DNA from: Aspidiotus rigidus
Lineage: Eukaryota > Arthropoda > Insecta > Hemiptera > Diaspididae
Reading direction: 5' to 3'
NCBI GenBank assembly: GCA_035079385.1
Contig: JAVHKY010000013.1
Span: forward strand, 10,166,001-10,230,000
DNA: 64,000 nucleotides
In this document: positions 58,701-64,000 of the stretch, piece by piece
Layout: each line of letters begins with the position of its first letter
How positions within the stretch are numbered: the first letter of the stretch is position 1
The notes under the pieces: generated by a model
Database searches by the model: none
What the model saw: only the letters and a program-made list of their open reading frames with translations
Told to the model about the DNA's origin: nothing
Translations under genes and position numbers: made by a program

Positions 58701-58900
58701 AGAGCGAAACGAAGGGGTTCCAACCCCAGATATTGATCGATCAGCAAAAATGATACTTTCCGGTGCATAACGAGAACACTCTTTTTGCTGACTTTCTGTC
58801 CAATTCACTCTCTAGTTCTAAATTGTAACGTCAATCACAAATTGATTGAATTAGTTTAAATTTCGAACCCATCACTCGCGCGGGAAAATTCCAATTTGAG
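55800..58900. other. No gene; unique DNA then weak repeat phrases
   Basis: 55.8-56.9 kb is CpG-containing and free of repeats. 58.44-58.62 kb has GTCAACAAAAAAATTAAGTC-type phrases, reminiscent of the interior of the MITE at 29.3 kb, but no ends could be found. Confidence 0.4.
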
Positions 58901-58979
58901 TTGTAAAGGATTTGACTTAAACTGAACACTCTTGAAATAAGCAACGACCAGATGGGAGAAAGGACGAGGCTAACTTGAG

Positions 58980-59330
58980 TGTGATGCACATTGCACAAGC
59001 TCAGATGTGAACAGTGCAAAGGCGTCTACAATGATGAGACTAGGAGGAAGTTCAACGACAGGAAAAAGGAGCACGAAACATCGAGGGAAAAAGAAGATTG
59101 GAAGTCACTCTTTGGCAAACACTGTAACAAAGAACGGCACAAAGGTGAAGGAATATTTGAGGTCATGCATGTAGAAAACCGCATGGAGAAGAGAAAACTG
59201 GGAACAGGCGGAGACTGCGAAGGTAAGGAGGAGGAAATTCAGCCTCTACGTTCATTCGACTTGGTGATTAGAAGAGGAAGAATAGAAACGACCAATAAGA
59301 TGACAGCACACCTGGTCGCTAATAAAAACT
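58980..59330 (+). pseudogene. GIY-YIG fragment of another PLE family
   Basis: A 122-codon reading: MHKLRCEQCKGVYNDETRR (the GIY-YIG core, with VYND where VYIG is expected), KFNDRKKEHETSREKEDWKS, LFGKHCNKERHKGEGIFEV, MHVENRMEKRKLG, and the tail RIETTNKMTAHLVANK. The order matches the nuclease domain and C-terminus of PLEs, but the sequence is unlike copies 1 to 3, so it is a third lineage. No RT lies upstream. The tail also occurs alone at 25.3-25.4 kb. Confidence 0.7.
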
Positions 59331-59382
59331 CAATATGTAAGTTGAGGAGTGAACCATGACAACGCAGCATTGTTGTCGCCTA

Positions 59383-59935
59383 ATCGCCATTGGCTTAAGC
59401 TACAGCAGGGTTGCCACTTTTCTGGAAAAAATAAAAGTCAGGGAAAAGTCAGGAAATTTTGAAACATTTCTCAAAAGTCAGGGAAATGCTTACTCTTGAT
59501 TCAATTTCCGCGCGATTTGCGATAAAGAAAAAAAAGAAAAGTCTGTTCATAAAGAATGAGCAAATGAAGTTGCGAGAAAAAAAAAAAGTCATGGAAAAAT
59601 ATTAAAAATACCTGGAAAAGTCGAGGAATTTCGTAATTGAAAAAAAGTGGCAACCCTGTACAGCCACCAGGTGGAAATCCGTTCAAAATTTTGATTGGCT
59701 GTTGATTGGCTTTATTAAACTGCCTAATAGCCGAAAAAACCTGGCTGTTGCTACTGCTGCTAAACGGTTCATCAGTTTCCAAGTTTGACAAACCAATCGC
59801 TCCTGGCCTAAGCGACAGCCATCAGGTTAAAAGCCGTTCAAAATTTTGATTGGCTTTTTGCCTACAACGTGACTGGGTATTGAACTGCTTTATAAGCCAA
59901 AAAAGAACCTGGCGGCTGCTACTAAGCTGTTCAAA
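59383..59935. repeat. Tandem duplication (~150 bp), one copy interrupted by a MITE
   Basis: Copy 1: GGCTTAAGCTACAG, the MITE, then CCACCAGGTGGAAATCCG, TTCAAAATTTTGATTGGCTG and AACCTGGCTGTTGCTACTGC. Copy 2: GGCCTAAGCGACAGCCATCA, TTCAAAATTTTGATTGGC and AACCTGGCGGCTGCTAC (59796-59935). Copy 2 is an empty-site paralogue for the MITE. Confidence 0.88.
59406..59658. mobile_element. MITE, CAGGGTTGCCAC family, perfect 5-bp TSD TACAG
   Basis: Starts CAGGGTTGCCACTTTTCTGG and ends AAAAAGTGGCAACCCTG, with TACAG at 59401-59405 and 59659-59663. The interior repeats AAAGTCAGGGAAA. It belongs to the same family as the copy nested at 13.7 kb. Confidence 0.93.
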
Positions 59936-60006
59936 GTTTGTTCTTCTTCTATTAATTTGCTGTTTCACGATAATCTAAAATATTACTAAGAAGTCTGAAC
60001 CTTCCA

Positions 60007-60780
60007 TTATATTTTACGGGCAATGTTCAGAAATTTGTGGAATTTACCATCGCCTTTGAAAACGAGGACATATGAGCGTGCATCCCCTAAAAACCGCACC
60101 TCCGGTACTGGTATCCACCCTTTAGGGCATTGCGTCGGTAGTCTCGAGAGCTCGAATTGAGAGTTTCCTAGCTCCATTTTCTCCTTGGGTTCCGCGCGCT
60201 GTGCAATGTCCGTCGATGAGGCCACGACAGGAGTCTACCCTACTGACCGAGGGAGCGCTCAGCACTCAACCTGGAATTTAGATAGTCCTGTACCATGGAC
60301 GCACGTGTATCAACTCCTCCACCAGAGCTTTTAGTCACCACTGGGAACTCGCTAGGAGCTCACAGCAATGCTTCGCGACTCTGGCTTCTCAGGCGGGTGG
60401 TTCTTCCTCCTCCTCTTCTTCTTTTGCGTGGTTTTTTTTTGACCTTCCTTCTTGTTGGCACTCCCTCCTGAGCGCTCTGTGTTTTGTTGTGCCGGTGTTG
60501 GTGCATGGGGATGGTACTTTTGATGTGAGAGGCCATAACGTTGCTCTACACCTGCTGCTCCCATTCCGCATTCATTTTCTTCTTCATTATCTTAGCGGCA
60601 AACGTAGATACATGGCTCCATGCCTGCGTTGTTCTGAGCATGCATGGAACCAGATTACTTGGGGTGAGTTCTTCATCTTCCCCGATGTCAGAGAGAGAGA
60701 GATCGTTTTTGCTCACTCCGATCACGTCTCCACCCCTCACACTCAAAGATGGTGTGCTGTGGCCATCATCCCGCTCCTGA
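60007..60780 (-). pseudogene. Probable ORF1 (gag-like) remnant of an R1-like retrotransposon
   Basis: Minus strand in order: MSVRGGDVIGVSKNDLSLSD, IGEDEELTPSNLVPCMLRTT (60746-60546); after a frameshift EQRYGLSHQKYHPHAPTPAQ and the basic run KKTTQKKKRRRKNH (60564-60352); then SSTDIAQRAEPKEKMELGNS and PEVRFLGDARSYVLVFKGDG (60225-60007). Composition (acidic, then proline-rich, then very basic) suits a nucleic-acid-binding ORF1. No zinc knuckles are reached before it breaks off. The assignment rests on its position directly after the R1-like 3' end at 61 kb, not on a firm motif. Confidence 0.45.
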
Positions 60781-61019
60781 CAGTGTGAACGTGACGGTTG
60801 CTAAACTTTCCCGATTTTGTAAAGGTACTTGTAGAAACACCCATGACCGCTCATCGTTTGTGCGAGATGAAAGTTTAGCTGGCTATGATCTCGGTCCATA
60901 GACTTGTCAAGATCACGTATTAGCACGCGGGTCCACTCGCCCTTTCCTCTCTTGGCGAGTCGCTCTTTTCACTTGACGAGTGAGGAGCGCCTAGCCTCCT
61001 GCTTGATCCTTGTCTTCTT

Positions 61020-61500
61020 CTTTGCCTCGAACACCACTGCTCGCTCTTCTGCCAGCAGATACGAAGAGCATCCGTGGACACAGTGTGGTAGGCACTAACA
61101 CACCTATAAGCGCAACTCTTCGTTGGATTCTTTCCATTTCTCTTCTTCTATACTCAATCTTTGCAGAGTCGGCCCACGCCGCACCGGGGTTCCATAAAGG
61201 AGGACCGACATTGCTACGCTCATATAGAGCCGTCGTGTAGCTTCTCTTAGTCCTCCCTGGTTTGACGTCACCACCCTGGAAGCTTTCTCCGCCTTTTTCA
61301 CAAAATGATGGTGGAAGCTGAGCTTGCTGTCAAACCAGAGCGCCGCGCCGGGTACTTCAATGTCGTCTTAGTTATGACGTCCACACCTTGCACGCGAAAA
61401 GTGGGTGGAGTAAACTTTCGACGGGTCGTGAAAACAATGGCGTCTGTCTTTTCAACTGCCAAGCTTAATCCGGCCGACTCGATCCAACGGGTCACAGCCT
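61020..61500 (-). pseudogene. R1-like non-LTR retrotransposon 3' fragment
   Basis: Minus strand: MTRWIESAGLSLAVEKTDAI, VFTTRRKFTPPTFRVQGVDV, then after frame changes KKAEKASRVVTS and REATRRLYMSVAMSVLLYGT. These are the post-YxDD regions of an R1-clade RT and match the copy at 54.1-54.4 kb segment for segment. 61.02-61.10 kb (GACACAGTGTGGTAGGC) matches 53.95 kb. The catalytic part is missing; 5'-truncated at about 61500. Confidence 0.85.
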
Positions 61501-61529
61501 GTTGCGCCTGGTTCAGTGGGATTTACCAT

Positions 61530-61740
61530 AGATTTATACGATTTAAAATTGAATCTATTAAATTAAATAATTTCCTTAAATGAATTCAAAATTTAAATAA
61601 ATAATATTATTCAAATAATATATTTATTTGCAATATTATCATTATTTTTTAAATTGAAATTAATAAAAAAAATTTAAAGAATTAAAAGTAAATTGAGTAA
61701 AAATAATCGAATAAAATTATGTTTTCTCAAGTAATCAAGA
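61530..61740. repeat. AT-rich tract
   Basis: About 200 bp of almost pure A and T (TTAAATAATTTCCTTAAATG and similar), reminiscent of the core of the element at 17.9-19.0 kb, but without its inverted ends. Confidence 0.6.
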
Positions 61741-61749
61741 ACAGATGAA

Positions 61750-63372
61750 CGTCTTTACGCTAACCTCACATGAGATAAGAGGGGGAATTACCGTATTTGA
61801 AGGTGTCGAGTAATCGCCGCAAGCAATCTTTGAGCTTCCTCTTGCGACAGTTGAGCGGCTCGGAGAGGAGCGAGTTGTCACCAGAAGACTGTTTAATCCA
61901 AGATGCTGTGCAATCCTTTAGGCAGGCGTAAGGACTTCTATTAAATGGTGTGTACTATACTAGAAGTTGACATAGCAAGATGACACCTCGTTGATGAAAT
62001 TTATTGAAATTTTACTTCAATTCGAATCTTTTTCTCTGATCATGGTCTGTAATGTATTCGAGTTGAACCTTTTCTGATGCTCATACTTGTTGCTTTCTTT
62101 GATGGTAGATTGCACGAAATATCTGTCCAAAGACCTCCTCTATTGGGGTAGTTCTTGAATGTTTTCTTGTCTTCTTGTACATCAATCAGATTTTCATAGA
62201 CTAGTACCTGAAGAAGAAGCATAGAAATTACTATAATTGTGTATTCGGAAATTTCATCTTCCGCGTGTACAAAGCTGTATCTGAGTGTATCAGTATAAAT
62301 AGAGAAAGAGAGGAAAAAGATGTAGGCTACTTTGATGAATCTGTGCAAGTAGTAGAAGTTTTATATCTCCCGCGGCAATGCGGACGGTTCGGCGAAAGAG
62401 GCATGAATGTATCTCATTTAGGGGAAATGTTGGTAGGTCGATGTGCTAAATAACATGTTAGTGAAGCGAACTTATTTTTAAAAATAGAGAGGTGTAAGCG
62501 TTATTTATTACATTATTATATCTATCAGTCCCGAGGTGCTCGAAGGCAAATCACATATTTTGAATAGACATCGTACACACGGCGATTGATAATACTGCAG
62601 CCTACATAACTCTCTCTGATATACTTTAATGTTCACTATTTTCTATTTTTTCAAATGCTCTGTCGTACCGCGAACTTGGAAACGTCCTCAAATTCCATCG
62701 AATAAATAGAAATGGTATTGTAATTTTCCGCCTCACTCGGTGCGTATCTTCAAATCTGGGTACCTTCCGATAAGTGTAGTGAGAGCGGTCAGCTAAATCG
62801 TAGTCCCTCGGGAGATGAGTTCAAGAAAAAGGTGATCATGAGTTTCGATCGGTACGGAGGCTTATACCTGGTCTGAAGATTTGGAAAATTGTTTAAAGGT
62901 GAACATCTTTATTTGTATGTTTATCACGCTATCTTCTCAATCCAATTACGTATTTCTTCCATTGACCCCAACTTTTATCTCGCATTGATTTTGCTGAGAT
63001 GACGATAAGTCCAGTATTTCTCGTTATTTTTGTTTTGACGAAGGAAGTAATTCGTAAAAGTTGTTTGAAAAGTCGAAACACGTTGAGGATTTTGTTCTCC
63101 TAATGATCGACAATTGTGGACATTTTAGTTCGGACTGTGATGCAAATCACTGCGCCGTCCCAGAATTTCATGTACGGAGAATGATCATTGAATAGATTTT
63201 AGATTACGATCAATATCTTCTCGGAGGATGATTCTAGTTTATTGCTACGTTAAAATCATGTCTGGTAAAAATATGACAGTTGATGAAGGTTATTAATTAT
63301 AGCGAAAATTGTGTAACTTTCAATTTTATCGAATGTAATTTGATATTTTATTTGAATATTTTTAAATTGCAG
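61750..63372. other. No gene; unique intronic DNA before Clic exon d
   Basis: Nothing recognisable. The short ORFs on either strand match no known family. Confidence 0.4.
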
Positions 63373-63512
63373 GTAAATATTTTCTGGATTTCGAGATACC
63401 CGTGGATTTCGTTCATTTGTGGCGATACATGCTGCACATGTATCAACTAGACGCATTTACGCAGAGTTGTCCAGCCGATCAGGACATCATAAATCACTAT
63501 AAGTTGCAACAG
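63373..63512 (+). CDS. Clic: Clic, internal coding exon d (C-domain)
   Basis: The acceptor is TTGCAG; the first two bases complete the Gly codon of exon c. It encodes KYFLDFEIPVDFVHLWRYML, then HMYQLDAFTQSCPADQDIIN and HYKLQQ before GTAGGT. The segment DAFTQSCPADQDIINHY matches the C-terminal helices of insect Clic almost residue for residue. Exit phase is 0. In flies about 25 more residues follow, so at least one further coding exon should lie to the right of this window. Confidence 0.97.
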
Positions 63513-64000
63513 GTAGGTGTTGCTTGATTGTATTAAATGTAGTTTTTTCACGTGTTACCACCCCTACGTAAAAATTGTTCTCACGAGTTTGAAATTCTTC
63601 TTCAAAACTTCATTTCACATTCGTTCAGAAAGTATTGTGTAGGTGAAGTATACTTATTTTGGGAAAGCACTGTCGTAAGTGTGGAAGAAAAGTGTCTTGT
63701 TCGATATGGAGAACAGAGAATAATGGCATCGCTATATTTTTGACGATGTAAGAGGGAGTAGAAAAGATAAAGGCGAGTGGATGGTCTCTTCACATGGAAG
63801 ACCAATTGAAGATTGAGGTTTCCAATAATTGAGGACTATTAGGATCTCTTCGTCAAATTGTTGTTGACATGAGCTAATCTGAACCCACGTAGACCCTTTC
63901 GAGAAAAAACAAACCAAGCGATAAGGACCTAGATGCTTAGCTTAGTCGAAGCTCTTAGCCATTAGCGGTTGGTCGAGGAATTTTTGTCAAACTTATTTAG
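63513..64000 (+). other. Start of the next Clic intron
   Basis: Begins GTAGGT after exon d. No acceptor followed by the expected C-terminal coding sequence was found before the window ends. Confidence 0.85.

Larger units (their letters stand above)
52499..63372 (+). other. Clic intron between exons c and d (10.9 kb)
   Basis: GTAATT donor and TTGCAG acceptor, phase 1. It contains R1-like remnants at 54-55.4 and 60-61.5 kb, tandem repeats at 52.9-53.3 and 55.5-55.8 kb, a GIY-YIG fragment and a MITE near 59 kb. The stretches 55.8-57.0 and 61.8-63.3 kb look unique, with nothing recognisable. Confidence 0.93.

Noticed and set aside
1..64000. tRNA, rRNA, snRNA genes and bacterial-type operons or terminators
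   Set aside because: Looked for cloverleaf box A/B phrases and conserved rRNA stretches and found none convincing; GGTTCAAATC at 15348 and GTTCGAATCTC at 28601 lack partner boxes.

Overview
This is a window of animal nuclear DNA, almost certainly from an arthropod and most likely an insect. It is not prokaryotic: there are no compact ORFs, and the one host gene is split by GT-AG introns of 8 to 20 kb. That gene is the chloride intracellular channel homologue Clic (CLIC / EXC-4 family, GST fold), on the + strand. Four internal coding exons are visible at 24117-24259, 32555-32717, 52324-52498 and 63373-63512. They join in frame (phases 2, 0, 1, then 0 at the last donor) into about 207 residues that read very much like fly Clic. 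The first coding exon, with the N-terminus, was not found in 1-24116, and the last exon lies beyond the right edge. I did not identify the species.

The rest is intronic or upstream DNA packed with mobile elements. Upstream of the first visible exon (1-24 kb) there are decayed inverted-repeat elements, a broken Ty3/gypsy pol fragment (8.3-9.4 kb), an RTE-like tail (10.9-11.1 kb), a hAT-type element with an 8-bp target duplication that holds a second nested element (13.5-14.4 kb), and an AT-rich element with inverted ends (17.9-19.0 kb). Intron 1 (24.3-32.6 kb) has a Penelope-like (PLE) fragment cut by a hAT-type MITE, a MITE with a 5-bp target duplication, and a mosaic of short repeat modules at 29-31.3 kb. 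Intron 2 (32.7-52.3 kb) has three minus-strand PLE copies with reverse transcriptase and GIY-YIG nuclease domains, a long 45-bp minisatellite enclosed by inverted modules (41.2-43.6 kb), and an RTE-like remnant. Intron 3 (52.5-63.4 kb) has two R1-like non-LTR remnants, another GIY-YIG fragment, and a MITE beside its own paralogous empty site.

The most interesting features are: (1) the PLE at 45.6-48.1 kb, whose 5' end, start codon included, is duplicated in inverted orientation at its 3' end; (2) a hammerhead-like core (CTGANGA, then T, stem, GAAA) in the terminal regions of PLE copies from two lineages; (3) the 45-bp minisatellite with a ~907-bp higher-order period and inverted boundary modules that recur at 29-31 kb; and (4) a strong excess of the palindrome TGACGTCA, carried by dispersed repeats. 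Nothing in the window looks like a new host gene system. The novelty is in the repeat and retroelement architecture. All family calls come from reading motifs; no database search was run.
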